Counted from the stretch's first letter, positions 42,613 through 51,986 are shown. The stretch is DNA of 64,000 nucleotides from JANWYU01 sp964655485 (GCA_964655485.1 CAZZMS010000090.1:1-64000); one strand, 5' to 3'. Notes: generated by a model not told the origin, from the letters alone. Program-made: numbers and translations.

Positions 42613-43569
42613 TTGAGGGGCATCTCGTCGGTGGAACTGAGCTTACTAAGGTACTTTATCCCATTTTTGCTTGCGCTGATTGTTTTGGATCTCGGGCTGT
42701 TTAAGCTCCTATCAAAAAAAGACGGGCGAAGAGTTGCGTTAATCGAAACGGCTTTTTGGATTGTGATCGCTCTCGCATTCAACATTTGGGTTTGGTGGTA
42801 CTCGGGCCGCAGTGATCTGGCTTTTGAGTTTCTCACTGCCTATGTTGTGGAAAAAAGCCTGAGTGTAGATAATCTTTTTGTTATTTTGCTCATTTTTGAG
42901 TCCCTAAAAATCCCACCTTCCTACCAACATCGGGTGTTGTTCTTCGGCGTTTTGGGTGCCATTGTCATGCGCGCTATTTTCATACTAGTTGGGGCTTATT
43001 TGGTGCAAAAATTTGAATGGATTCTTTTGATCTTTGGAGCTGTTTTGGTATTCACGGCATGGAAGTTCATTCGTGAAAATAAGACCGCCGATGTCAGAGA
43101 AGAGGAACAAAAGCTTCTGCGCTGGTTGAAAAAAGTTATCCCGCTGAGCTCGCAAGTTCATGGTGAGCGCTTTTTTATCCGTGAGGGGGGGCGTTGGTTA
43201 GCTACACCCCTATTTTTGGCCTTAGTCTTTGTGGAGCTCACTGACGTTATTTTTGCGGTGGACTCAATCCCCGCAGTGTTCGCTGTGACCAAAGATGGGT
43301 TTATTGCCTTCACCTCTAACATTTTCGCCGTGTTAGGCCTTCGGGCTTTGTATTTTGTTCTAGCTGATTTTGCTAAGAGGCTGCGTTACCTAAAGCCAGG
43401 ACTGGCTGTGATTTTATTTTTTATTGGGGTGAAACTATTGATCATTCAGTGGTATCACATACCCAGTTGGGTCTCGCTCATGGTGATCTCCGGCGTGTTA
43501 AGCACTGCGGCACTTTCCTCCTGGTATGTGGATCGACTGCAGCAAAAAAGTCTGGACCAAACGCGATGA
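42613..43569 (+). CDS. TerC/Alx family inner-membrane protein
   Basis: A 318-residue protein with about nine membrane segments and the conserved family motifs EKSLSVDNLFVILLIFE near 80 and VELTDVIFAVDSIPAVFAV near 210. TerC/Alx proteins are thought to move metal ions, manganese in particular, out of the cytoplasm or to metallate exported proteins. The start is taken at TTG 42613; GTG 42631 is possible. The gene begins just after the tRNA-Ala, so there is no room for the manganese riboswitch that often precedes such genes. Confidence 0.85.
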   Translation: MRGISSVELSLLRYFIPFLLALIVLDLGLFKLLSKKDGRRVALIETAFWIVIALAFNIWVWWYSGRSDLAFEFLTAYVVEKSLSVDNLFVILLIFESLKIPPSYQHRVLFFGVLGAIVMRAIFILVGAYLVQKFEWILLIFGAVLVFTAWKFIRENKTADVREEEQKLLRWLKKVIPLSSQVHGERFFIREGGRWLATPLFLALVFVELTDVIFAVDSIPAVFAVTKDGFIAFTSNIFAVLGLRALYFVLADFAKRLRYLKPGLAVILFFIGVKLLIIQWYHIPSWVSLMVISGVLSTAALSSWYVDRLQQKSLDQTR

Positions 43570-43665
43570 GCAGAGTTAGCTAGGGTTTGAGGTTTATGAG
43601 GGGATTAACCCCAACCTTAACAACAGTTGGCTTGCTCTCTGTCAACTCACCAAAGGAGGTCTACC

Positions 43666-44280
43666 ATGTGGTCTCGTTTAGCTCTTTTGTTGCCCTTTTT
43701 CGCTTTAGCATCCTGCAAGAACACATTTTCGGGACGCTTGCAGGTGACTCAAAGTTTTCCTTTGACTCACGAGGTCAAAGAGACCTGGGGAGATCAAGAG
43801 ACTTACAAAAAGCAAAAGTCCATCATTATGGCTGGTAGTTATGAGGCCCAACTGCGTTTTTATGGTAAGACTCAAGTGGATCTAGTTATCAACCCTAAGT
43901 CCTGGCGCGCGCAAACTTATCGTTTGGAGCTGCCGCGAAGTATCGACTGGTCGGCCCCTCAAGGCGAGTTTGCTTTTTCTGCCAAAGAATTGGGTCAAAG
44001 CTTTGCGCTATCTGGACGCTGGATTCGAGAGGTGAATGAATCTTCGGTGGTCAAGGAATGGGAAAGTTGTGAGTATCAGGATTGGGAGTGGGTTTGCGAC
44101 CACACAGGCTGTGCTCAAAGGTGGGTGTGGAAACGGGGTTGGCACTGGGTCGAATATTTTTGGCGGACCACGCGTGTTGATCTCGCCGCAGGAATTAAGC
44201 AAAGTGCGGAGGTTGCGCGTTTTCAAGGTCAAGAATCTTGGCGAGAAAAAGTTATTATTAGCCAAACTCAGTGTTTTTAA
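43666..44280 (+). CDS. Predicted lipoprotein of unknown function
   Basis: The ATG at 43666 follows AAAGGAGGTC, an ideal ribosome site; the frame is open upstream but without one. The 204-residue protein has signal and lipidation motif FFALASC (Cys near 17), then a beta-rich body with many Trp and Tyr residues. A tight group of Cys, Trp and Glu (WESCEYQDWEWVCDHTGC) near 130-150 may form disulfides. A strong terminator lies at its end. No family is recognised. Confidence 0.7.
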   Translation: MWSRLALLLPFFALASCKNTFSGRLQVTQSFPLTHEVKETWGDQETYKKQKSIIMAGSYEAQLRFYGKTQVDLVINPKSWRAQTYRLELPRSIDWSAPQGEFAFSAKELGQSFALSGRWIREVNESSVVKEWESCEYQDWEWVCDHTGCAQRWVWKRGWHWVEYFWRTTRVDLAAGIKQSAEVARFQGQESWREKVIISQTQCF

Positions 44281-44289
44281 GACGTGAAT

Positions 44290-44321
44290 TTGTGGCCTAG
44301 TTTTCTCTGACTAGGCCACAA
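44290..44321 (+). terminator. Rho-independent terminator
   Basis: TTGTGGCCTAGT at 44290-44301 and ACTAGGCCACAA at 44310-44321 form a perfect 12 bp GC-rich stem with an 8 nt loop, followed by GCTTTTT on the plus strand. It should end transcription of the lipoprotein gene. The last codons of the convergent gene (stop at 44311) lie inside the right arm. Confidence 0.85.
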
Positions 44322-45015
44322 GCTTTTTAATCTGCTGTAAGCGATCTTTAAGTTTCGTCACTTCCTTTTTCAGTCGTTGGTTTTCTTGCATTAAAACTTC
44401 CAGCTGCTTATTTAGAAGAAGGAGTTTTGAGGTCTCTGAATCCCCCATGGATTCACTCGTTTTGTCGGCATGATCAGCCGTTGATATTGTCTTGTTTTCC
44501 GATGCGGTGGTGCTTAAAAACGCCGCCTTCAAGCTTTCTCGATTGAGGATTTGTTCATAGTGATCTGGTATTCTTAGTTGTTCGGGGATTTGGCTCCAAA
44601 AGTTTCGCTTATCATTGAGGACTTGACGAATAGATTGAAAAATTTTGATCTGGCAAGCATTGATGTCGCCGATTCTTGGCTCGGGCTCTTGGGTCCACGT
44701 ATTTTCCACCTTCTTTTGAATGACTGAGTTCAGATAAGATAGAAATTTTTGCCGCATATCGGGAGATAAGTTCCATAAAGCGATCGCAATAATTCTTGGC
44801 GGAATCAATTCTAGGGCATAGGTGAGAAGCCCTTGCGGCAAGGAGATAAGCTTTTCCATCGTAAATCGTTTTTCTTCAATAGCATCTGCCCAGACGGCGC
44901 TTTCTTGTCGTATCATTTGTAAGAATCGCTGTTGCTTTTCTGGATCGGAATTTTCAATGAGTAACAAGAGTTGGTAAAATCCTCCTTCTTTTTTGTAGCG
45001 CTCTAACGTAGACAT
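44311..45015 (-). CDS. FliG-like protein with C-terminal coiled coil
   Basis: A 234-residue protein starting MSTLERYKKEGGFYQLL, with GGGAGG before the ATG at 45015. Residues 10-85 (LIENSDPEKQQRFLQMI, AIEEKRFTMEKLISL, LIPPRIIAIALWNLSPDMRQKF) have the spacing and helix pattern of the FliG middle/C-terminal domain, in which the rotor switch protein stacks into rings. The end is a Leu/Lys-rich coiled coil (QLEVLMQENQRLKKEV). A true FliG is about 330 residues, so this may be a switch-related paralogue or a stator/adapter protein. It is coupled to the upstream small lipoprotein gene through TAATG. Confidence 0.5.
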   Translation of the reverse strand: MSTLERYKKEGGFYQLLLLIENSDPEKQQRFLQMIRQESAVWADAIEEKRFTMEKLISLPQGLLTYALELIPPRIIAIALWNLSPDMRQKFLSYLNSVIQKKVENTWTQEPEPRIGDINACQIKIFQSIRQVLNDKRNFWSQIPEQLRIPDHYEQILNRESLKAAFLSTTASENKTISTADHADKTSESMGDSETSKLLLLNKQLEVLMQENQRLKKEVTKLKDRLQQIKKLVA

Positions 45016-45326
45016 TAGAAACCTCCCTCGCACTCCCACAGATGTCGGCTGGGGTAACTTCTTTTTTCTTTGATGCGACATTTTTTAAAAAAGAATTCAT
45101 CTGGTGGGACCTTATTTTCATCGGTGCGATAAGGAGTTTCATAATAGAAATCGTCACTTCCTAGACTTGCGGCTCGGGGGCGAGCCTGAGCTTGGCGTTG
45201 CCACAAAAGCTCCTGGGAACTTGTGGCACAGCCACTGGCTGTTTCAAAAATATATACACATAACACCTTGAATAAATCTCGTTTGTAGTGATTTAGCCAT
45301 ATGGCGAAACCGAATAATTTGTTCAT
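45015..45326 (-). CDS. Small predicted lipoprotein upstream of the FliG-like gene
   Basis: A 103-residue ORF with a hydrophobic N-terminus and FETASGC (Cys near 33), which could be a lipidation site after a rather long signal. The mature part is charged (SDDFYYETPYRTDENKVPPD). Its stop TAA overlaps the next gene's ATG (TAATG), so the two are likely one operon. CCTTGGTCC lies about 85 nt upstream. No family is recognised, and the start lacks a good ribosome site. Confidence 0.45.
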   Translation of the reverse strand: MNKLFGFAIWLNHYKRDLFKVLCVYIFETASGCATSSQELLWQRQAQARPRAASLGSDDFYYETPYRTDENKVPPDEFFFKKCRIKEKRSYPSRHLWECEGGF

Positions 45327-45495
45327 GTAGCTAGCTTAGCCTCTAAGTTTCATGCAATAAATGTTACCCTTACATTTGGGTGAGATGTATGATTTCTCTG
45401 GACCAAGGTTCAGCCGTCGTCCTTGATTAACTGTTTGACCCTATGGAATTCACACCGGAATCATATTTCCTTTTTCTGTTACCAGCGCCATCTCT

Positions 45496-45528
45496 GGGAG
45501 GCGTGCCACGGGTCGAAACGAAAAGGCC
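45496..45528. repeat. Partial copy of the 53.9 kb repeat
   Basis: The 33 bases at 45496-45528 match 53915-53946 at 27 of 33 aligned positions with one gap; shared words include GGCGTGCC, CGGGT and GAAA. This copy lacks the left inverted arm. The surrounding gap 45327-45570 holds no ORF I can support. Confidence 0.5.
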
Positions 45529-45570
45529 CATGGAGGAAAACCATAAAAAAAGAAATTTTTCAGGATTGAT

Positions 45571-46815
45571 TCAGCCTGAGCCTAGGATAGCCATCTCAGG
45601 GCGTAATGGATCGGCACTGTAAAAAAGCTCGAAAGGGTGCTCATGCCATAGGTTGACACAAAACTGCTTGCCCACTTCGAGGCTACCCCAATAGGTCTCC
45701 ATCCCGAGAGATTTTGCCGCACCAAAGGTGTAAGCAGACCACACTTCGGGAAGTGACATTTTCATTTCTAGACGGGCCAAAAGTCCCACAAGCCCAAGGC
45801 TTTGGCTAAAAGCCGTACCGGGATTAAAGTCGGTGCTCAAAGCCACGATGGCTCCGGAGTCAATCAACTTACGGGCAGGTGGATAGGGGCAGCGCAAATA
45901 GAGATCTGCGGTAGGAAGAAGATTAACCACTGTAGAGCTTTTAGCGAGTTTTTCGATGTCCTCGCTATTGATATGAATCGCATGCTCGATACTTCTTGCC
46001 CCAAGCTCTAAGGCCAACTCCGCGCTGCCTTGGCGAGATAATTGTTCTGCATGAATGCAGATTTCAAGCCCTACACTTTGTGCTTTTTTTAAAAAAGGCT
46101 TGGCATCTTCTATCGTACAAAATCCAGACTCAATAAAGATATCCACACGCCGAGTCAGACTTTGTATTTCAGGCCAAAACGGCTCGTAGCTTTCCAGATA
46201 TGCCCCCCAGGATTTATACTCGGGGGGCAATGCATGGGCCCCGAGAAAGGTGCTTACCAATTTGACGGCGGAATCTGATTGGGCCTCGCGGATCAATTGG
46301 AGTTGGCGAAGCTCCTCCCGAGGGTTTAAGCCGTAACCGGTTTTGACCTCTACCAGGGCAACACCTTGCTGAGAGAAGCCCTGAAGATGTTTTAGGAGAA
46401 TGCTTCGGAGCTCTAAGTCGCTTGCCGCCCGAGTTTGCTTAACCGTAGAGTAAATCCCCCCGCCACGCGCCGTAATGTCTTGATAGCTCAGTCCTTGATT
46501 GCGCCAGTCCAGTTCCTGAGAGCGGTTACCGGCAAAAAGGCTATGGGTGTGGCACTCGATAAAGGCTGGAGTGATGTGGCCAGGCTCCATTTTATAAATG
46601 TTTTGCGGTTCCGGGCTCAAAGAAGCGGGTAACAAATGGGAAGGCCCTAGCCACGCAATGCATCCTTGGGAATCAACCACGATTGTGGCATCAGAGAGGG
46701 GCTCCAAGTCGGATTCCTTGGGGTAGCGGCCCTCCTTGCGAGAGAGGCCAGCGAAAGTCCACAGGTGCTCAATATGGGTCCATGCTCGCCAATTTTTATG
46801 CTCTGCTAGGGACAC
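45571..46815 (-). CDS. hutI: Imidazolonepropionase
   Basis: I choose the GTG at 46815, which follows GGGAGG by 7 nt; a longer frame reaches into gpmA without a ribosome site. The 414-residue enzyme opens imidazolone-5-propionate to N-formimino-L-glutamate in histidine breakdown. Metal site HTHSLFAGNR, then RGGGIYSTV, EVKTGYGL, FLGAHALPPE and STDFNPGTAF are characteristic of HutI. It follows gpmA by 31 nt. The other histidine utilisation genes hutH, hutU and hutG are not in the window. Confidence 0.93.
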   Translation of the reverse strand: MSLAEHKNWRAWTHIEHLWTFAGLSRKEGRYPKESDLEPLSDATIVVDSQGCIAWLGPSHLLPASLSPEPQNIYKMEPGHITPAFIECHTHSLFAGNRSQELDWRNQGLSYQDITARGGGIYSTVKQTRAASDLELRSILLKHLQGFSQQGVALVEVKTGYGLNPREELRQLQLIREAQSDSAVKLVSTFLGAHALPPEYKSWGAYLESYEPFWPEIQSLTRRVDIFIESGFCTIEDAKPFLKKAQSVGLEICIHAEQLSRQGSAELALELGARSIEHAIHINSEDIEKLAKSSTVVNLLPTADLYLRCPYPPARKLIDSGAIVALSTDFNPGTAFSQSLGLVGLLARLEMKMSLPEVWSAYTFGAAKSLGMETYWGSLEVGKQFCVNLWHEHPFELFYSADPLRPEMAILGSG

Positions 46816-46846
46816 GGGCAGGCCTCCCAGAAATGGAGATGAGTGA

Positions 46847-47593
46847 CTATTTAGCTTTACCGTGTCCAGCGGCCTTCTGCAGACGTTCTTCAACAATCGC
46901 TGGATCAGCTAAATATTTTTTATTCTGAACGCTCATGGAAGAGTTCAGGGTGTAAAGTAGTGGTATGCCCGTGGGCATGTTCAGTTCCAGTAGGGACTCG
47001 GGGGAGAGTTTTTCCAAAATTTGCACGATCGCTCTTAGACTGTTACCGTGGGCGACCACTATAACATTTTGTCCTTGCTGAAGGCGCGGGAGTAGATCGT
47101 TTTGCCACCAAGGTAAAACCCTTTGAATGGTCATCGCCAAGGACTCTCCGCGTGGGAGCTCCGCCGCAGGAACGCTTTGGTAACGCGGATCATTTTTGGG
47201 GTGAGACGGATCATCCTCCTTTAAGAAGGGCGGGGGAACATCCAAAGAGCGGCGCCAAATTTTCACCTGTTCATCTCCGTAGCGAGCGGCTGTTTCCTGC
47301 TTGTTCAGGCCCTGTAGGGCCCCATAGTGACGTTCATTGAGGCGCCAATGCCTGGCGACAGGTAACCATAACAGATCCAAAGCATCTAAAAACAAAAAAT
47401 GGGTTTTGATCGCCCGCTTTAGGACAGAGGTATAGGAGTAGTGCCAAGGAATCTCCAAGGACTTTAGCCCCGCAGCGGCCTCTTTGGCCTCTTTTTCGCC
47501 TTGTGGCGATAAATCCACATCCACCCATCCGGTGAAACGATTTTCTTGGTTCCACAGACTTTCGCCATGGCGAAGAAGGAGTAAATGGAGCAT
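46847..47593 (-). CDS. gpmA: 2,3-bisphosphoglycerate-dependent phosphoglycerate mutase
   Basis: A 248-residue enzyme of glycolysis that swaps 3- and 2-phosphoglycerate through a phosphohistidine. The catalytic LLLRHGESLWNQENRFTGW is at residues 4-22; the second His is in VVAHGNSLRAIV near 180; and RHWRLNERHYGALQGLNK is the family-specific stretch. Length and motifs are normal. hutI follows on the same strand; the link is probably positional only. Confidence 0.93.
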   Translation of the reverse strand: MLHLLLLRHGESLWNQENRFTGWVDVDLSPQGEKEAKEAAAGLKSLEIPWHYSYTSVLKRAIKTHFLFLDALDLLWLPVARHWRLNERHYGALQGLNKQETAARYGDEQVKIWRRSLDVPPPFLKEDDPSHPKNDPRYQSVPAAELPRGESLAMTIQRVLPWWQNDLLPRLQQGQNVIVVAHGNSLRAIVQILEKLSPESLLELNMPTGIPLLYTLNSSMSVQNKKYLADPAIVEERLQKAAGHGKAK

Positions 47594-47671
47594 TTGTCAC
47601 CTCGGAAAAACTTGTGTAGAGTGTGAGTAAACTTTAGCTCCAATCTCAGTTTTTTCACAAGGGGAAATGTC

Positions 47672-50395
47672 GTGTCCCAATTACAAGCACGAGACAATTT
47701 AGCCTACATGGAAGCTTTGTGGCAGCAGTATAAACAAAATCCGCAAAGTGTTGAGCGTGACTGGTATTACTTTTTTCAAGGGCTTGAATTTGCGGGGGTA
47801 CACTCCCTTCAGGAGGGCTTCAGCGAGATGGAATGGGCTCTTTATCGTTGGGTTCAGGCCTATCGCCAGTATGCTTACTTGGAGGCCGATCTAGATCCGC
47901 TGACGAACTCTAATCCCTCATCGTTGGAGATTTTAAAAAAGGAATCCTATGGGCTGAGTGATGAAGATTTAGATCGTGAGTTTGCGATTACGGAGTCTTT
48001 GTGGGGGCAGCGTTTAACCCTCAAACAGGTTATCGAAAAGTTGGACCAGACTTACCGCGGAGCTTTATCGGTTCAGGTTGGTCATTGTTACCCAGAGGTT
48101 CAGGCCTGGTTTTACGAGCAGATGGAAAAAAGTTCGTATCAGCTCTCGCCAGAGCAGAAAAAAAAGACTTTTTTGGATCTCACCAAAACGGAAGTTTTTG
48201 AAAAGTTTTTGCATCGTAAGTTCGTCGGGGCGAAGCGTTTTTCGGCCGAGGGGGCCGAGAGCATGGTGCCCATGCTGGAACACTTAGCCGATTTGTGTGT
48301 TACTCAAGGAGTGGAAGACTTGGTTATGGGGATGCCACACCGGGGTCGATTAGCAGTCCTGGTGAACTTTTTCGAAAAACCCGCGGAGGCTATATTAGGC
48401 GGTTATTTAGGGCAAGAAGGGGATTTACCCTTTGAGGAGTTTGATAGTGACGTCAAGTATCACTGGGGTTATCAAAAGACAAAAAAATTATCTCATGGTG
48501 AACTGAGAGTCCATCTGGCTAGTAACCCCTCGCATTTGGAGGCGGTTAATCCGGTGGTTTTGGGAATGGCCCGCGCGGCCCAGCGGTTGCGTAAAGATAC
48601 AGAACAGCGCAAAAAGGTGTTACCCGTGTTGTTTCATGGGGATGCGGCTTTCGCGGGGCAGGGTATCGTGCAAGAGACTCTCCAGATGAGCTCGGTGCGT
48701 GGTTACCGAGTGGGAGGAACTTTGCACGTCGTGGTGGATAATCAAGTGGGTTTTACCACAAATCCCGAAAATGGGCGAAGTACACCTTATTCCACCGATG
48801 TGTTGCAGGCGGTGGGAGCGCCGATTATTCATGTCAATGGTGATCATGTGGAAGCGGTGTTGCGAGCTATCGAGTTGGCCTTTCATTACCGCCAGAAATG
48901 GGGGAGAGACGTTGGCATTAATCTAGTATGTTACCGTCGCTACGGCCATAATGAAGGGGACGAGCCCGGCTACACCCAGCCTTTGATGTACAAAATGATT
49001 CAATCTCATCCACCCGTGCGAGAGATCTACGCCAAAAAGCTGGTAAGTGAAGGCCTGTTGAATAGTGCCGAGGTCGATTCGGCTTGGCAACAAGCGTGGG
49101 CTGATTTGGAAGCCAAGCTCGAACAGGTGAAAACAAAGCCTGTAGGTGTCGAGAGCTTTTCTTTCCAAGGGCCTTGGCAAGGCTTGCGGCGCGATCAGCC
49201 CTCCGATTGGCAGAAGGATTGGGATACGAGTTTTCCGGTGGAGAAGTTGCGTGAGATTGGTGTGTCCATAGCGCAGGTGCCGCAGGGATTTAATCCCCAC
49301 CCCAAAATCGTCAAGTTATTGGAGCAAAGGCAAAAAATGGCTCAGGGTGAGCTGGCCTGTGATTGGGGTATGGCGGAACTGCTGGCCTTTGGTAGCCTCC
49401 TTGAGCAAGGTTACCATGTGCGTTTAACGGGTCAGGACTGTATCCGGGGAACCTTCTCGCACCGGCATGCTGGTCTTTATGACTACCACACAGGTGAGCC
49501 CTTTATGGCCCTCAAGACTCGATTCACCGGGCGCAGTGAGTTTTGTGTGTATGACTCTATCTTGTCGGAGTATGGGGTTTTGGGATTCGAGTATGGTAAC
49601 TCGATTTATGATCCGCGCTTTTTAACTTTGTGGGAAGCGCAATTTGGCGACTTCGGTAACGGAGCTCAGATCATGATTGATCAGTTCATTTCATCCGGGG
49701 AGATGAAATGGCAACAGATGTCTGGGCTAGTTATGTTGTTACCGCATGGGTATGAGGGGCAAGGGCCTGAACATAGCTCCGCCCGTCTGGAGCGGTACTT
49801 ACAATTATCAGCCCAGAATAATTGGCAAGTGGTGGTGCCCACGACGGCCTCTCAAATCTTTCACCTATATCGTCGGCAGATGTTGCGTCCCTTCAGAAAA
49901 CCTTTAGTGGTTATGTCACCAAAATCGCTTCTGCGTTTGCCGCAAGCTTCGTCGATGATCACGGATCTGGCGAGCGGGCGCTTTGAAGAAGTGTTGGCTG
50001 ACTCGGTAGCGCAATCAAAGTCGGTGCAAACTCTCTTATTATGTAGTGGGAAAATTTATTACGAGCTCGATCAGTATCGACAAGAGAAGAAATTCACTCA
50101 TGCGGCTATCGTGCGTCTGGAGCAGCTTTATCCCTTTCCGGCGGAGAAGTTGTTGGCGGTGATTCGTAGTTACCCACAGCTTAAAAATCTGATCTGGGTG
50201 CAAGAAGAACCTAAGAACATGGGGGCTTATCAGTTTGTTTATTTCAAACTGGCCGATCTTTTGTTTAAGGAAAAACTTGGTCACTTGGCGTTTCATTACG
50301 TGGGTCGTGGCGAAAGGGCGTCTACGGCTACGGGACTGAGCTCGAAGCATCAGTGGGAGCAAAAACAGATTATTGAAGGAGCGTTTAGTTTATAG
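47672..50395 (+). CDS. sucA: 2-oxoglutarate dehydrogenase E1 component
   Basis: A 907-residue thiamine-diphosphate enzyme that decarboxylates 2-oxoglutarate and passes the succinyl group to SucB. The GTG at 47672 follows AAGGGG. The N-terminal QYKQNPQSVERDWYYFFQGL, AEGAESMVPMLEHLADLC, GMPHRGRLAVL, NPSHLEAVNPVV and FTTNPENGRS stretches are typical of SucA. It is followed 56 nt later by sucB, and lpd comes 173 nt after that, so the complete complex is encoded together. Confidence 0.95.
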   Translation: MSQLQARDNLAYMEALWQQYKQNPQSVERDWYYFFQGLEFAGVHSLQEGFSEMEWALYRWVQAYRQYAYLEADLDPLTNSNPSSLEILKKESYGLSDEDLDREFAITESLWGQRLTLKQVIEKLDQTYRGALSVQVGHCYPEVQAWFYEQMEKSSYQLSPEQKKKTFLDLTKTEVFEKFLHRKFVGAKRFSAEGAESMVPMLEHLADLCVTQGVEDLVMGMPHRGRLAVLVNFFEKPAEAILGGYLGQEGDLPFEEFDSDVKYHWGYQKTKKLSHGELRVHLASNPSHLEAVNPVVLGMARAAQRLRKDTEQRKKVLPVLFHGDAAFAGQGIVQETLQMSSVRGYRVGGTLHVVVDNQVGFTTNPENGRSTPYSTDVLQAVGAPIIHVNGDHVEAVLRAIELAFHYRQKWGRDVGINLVCYRRYGHNEGDEPGYTQPLMYKMIQSHPPVREIYAKKLVSEGLLNSAEVDSAWQQAWADLEAKLEQVKTKPVGVESFSFQGPWQGLRRDQPSDWQKDWDTSFPVEKLREIGVSIAQVPQGFNPHPKIVKLLEQRQKMAQGELACDWGMAELLAFGSLLEQGYHVRLTGQDCIRGTFSHRHAGLYDYHTGEPFMALKTRFTGRSEFCVYDSILSEYGVLGFEYGNSIYDPRFLTLWEAQFGDFGNGAQIMIDQFISSGEMKWQQMSGLVMLLPHGYEGQGPEHSSARLERYLQLSAQNNWQVVVPTTASQIFHLYRRQMLRPFRKPLVVMSPKSLLRLPQASSMITDLASGRFEEVLADSVAQSKSVQTLLLCSGKIYYELDQYRQEKKFTHAAIVRLEQLYPFPAEKLLAVIRSYPQLKNLIWVQEEPKNMGAYQFVYFKLADLLFKEKLGHLAFHYVGRGERASTATGLSSKHQWEQKQIIEGAFSL

Positions 50396-50451
50396 AGATT
50401 TTTTGGTAACAATGGTGGACTAAGCTCAAGCCAAAAGAAAGGAATACTGGT

Positions 50452-51813
50452 ATGAATGTTAGTGTAAAAATCCCACAAGTGGGTGAGTCAGTAACCGAAG
50501 CGACCATCAGTGCTTGGTTAGTCAAGGACGGTGATATCGTTCGAAAAAATCAAGAGCTACTCTCGTTGGAAACGGACAAGGCCTCTGTGGAGGTCGTGGC
50601 AGAAGCCGATGGGCGTATTCAAATTCGCGTGCCCGCCGGTCAAGTGATCGCCGTGGGCGCGGAGGTGGCAGTGATTGATACTTCTGTTTCTGTCCCTGCG
50701 GATCAAGCCGCTCACCAAAAAACGACCACCGGAACTGCTCCTACTTCCGCTCCAGCAGGGGGTACGGCCGGAGCTTCTTCAAATCACTCTCAAGGGGGTT
50801 CTGTGGGTTTAAGAGTGCCGCCGGCCCACGCGGAATTAAGATCTCATTTATCCCCGGCAGTGAATCGCTTGGTTCATGAAAATCAAATGGATCCCAGCGG
50901 GATCGAAGGTACTGGGCGTGGCGGACGTTTGACCAAGGGTGACGTCATGGCAGCACTTTCCGTGAGAGCACAAACTGGGAACGCGGCCCCGGCTGTTTCA
51001 GATCCAGTCAAGGTGGCATCTACGACAAGTCATCAGGCTTTGGTAGCACCCTCTACGTCGGTAACACCGTCGATCGGCACTAGGGCTTCGGTGAGTGTCT
51101 CCGAGGAGGGGCAAGGTCGTCAAACACGCGTGCCGATGACCACTATTCGTAAGCGAATTGCTGAGCGCTTGGTGCAATCGCAGCAGACCACAGCAACTTT
51201 GACGACTTTCAATGAAATCGATATGTCGCGAGTGAATGAGATCCGCGCGAAATACAAAGATAAATTCAAAGAGAAATATGGCATCAGTCTAGGGTTTATG
51301 GGCTTTTTTGCCAAGGCTGCCATTGAGGCACTCAAGGCTTGGCCGCAAGTGAATGCGTTTATTGATGGTCAAGATATTGTTTACAACCACTATGTCCATT
51401 TGGGTATTGCAGTGAGCACCGATAAGGGGCTTATGGTACCGGTCATTCGTGATGCTGACAAAATGACTATTCCGCAAATTGAAATGGCCATTCGTGATTT
51501 CGCCCTTAAAGCTCGCGAAAATAAAATTACTGTAAGCGACTTGCAAGGGGGAACCTTCACGATTTCCAATGGGGGTGTTTTTGGCTCGCTAATGTCCACA
51601 CCGATTTTAAATCCCCCACAGACTGGGATTTTGGGCTTACATAAGGTGCAAGACCGCCCGGTTGTGGTGGATGGTCAGATTGTCATCCGCCCCATGATGT
51701 ATGTGGCTCTGTCATATGATCATCGCATGATTGACGGAAAAGAGGCGGTAAGTTTTCTTGTGAAAATTAAAGAAAGTATGGAGGATCCTGAAAGAATGTT
51801 ACTGGAGATTTAA
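50452..51813 (+). CDS. sucB: Dihydrolipoamide succinyltransferase, E2 of the 2-oxoglutarate dehydrogenase complex
   Basis: A 453-residue E2. One lipoyl domain at the N-terminus carries the lipoylated lysine in LETDKASVEVVA (near residue 43). A Gly/Ala/Ser-rich linker and E1/E3-binding domain (LSPAVNRLVHENQM near 143) follow, then a second linker and the acyltransferase domain from about 230 with the catalytic YDHRMIDGKEAVSFLV near 420. A single lipoyl domain and the order E2 after sucA favour succinyltransferase over acetyltransferase. Confidence 0.93.
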   Translation: MNVSVKIPQVGESVTEATISAWLVKDGDIVRKNQELLSLETDKASVEVVAEADGRIQIRVPAGQVIAVGAEVAVIDTSVSVPADQAAHQKTTTGTAPTSAPAGGTAGASSNHSQGGSVGLRVPPAHAELRSHLSPAVNRLVHENQMDPSGIEGTGRGGRLTKGDVMAALSVRAQTGNAAPAVSDPVKVASTTSHQALVAPSTSVTPSIGTRASVSVSEEGQGRQTRVPMTTIRKRIAERLVQSQQTTATLTTFNEIDMSRVNEIRAKYKDKFKEKYGISLGFMGFFAKAAIEALKAWPQVNAFIDGQDIVYNHYVHLGIAVSTDKGLMVPVIRDADKMTIPQIEMAIRDFALKARENKITVSDLQGGTFTISNGGVFGSLMSTPILNPPQTGILGLHKVQDRPVVVDGQIVIRPMMYVALSYDHRMIDGKEAVSFLVKIKESMEDPERMLLEI

Positions 51814-51920
51814 TATCTCCTTATTTGGGTAACGGAATAGAGGGATTCTTGAGGTGTTACTCAACGTAGATCATGGGCAGGATCTCTGAGTTCTGGGTTA
51901 CACCTAGAGGGTAACAGAGG

Positions 51921-51944
51921 TATCAAACTTTATGAAGTTTGATA
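51921..51944. promoter_or_regulatory. Perfect inverted repeat upstream of lpd
   Basis: TATCAAACTT at 51921-51930 and AAGTTTGATA at 51935-51944 are perfect 10 bp arms around TATG. It lies 42 nt before the lpd ATG, between sucB and lpd, and so could be an operator or attenuator for a separate lpd transcript. GGTAAC copies lie at 51829 and 51910. Confidence 0.4.
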
Positions 51945-51986
51945 GACATTTAACAGGGAAATTTCTTTTGTAGAAAGGTCACACCT

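Noticed and set aside
42585..42613. Manganese (yybP-ykoY) riboswitch before the TerC-type gene
   Set aside because: Fewer than 30 nt separate the tRNA from the start codon, too little for this RNA.
46816..46896. Longer hutI beginning inside gpmA
   Set aside because: The GTG at 46815 has a good ribosome site and fits the family's N-terminus; the extension overlaps gpmA codons.
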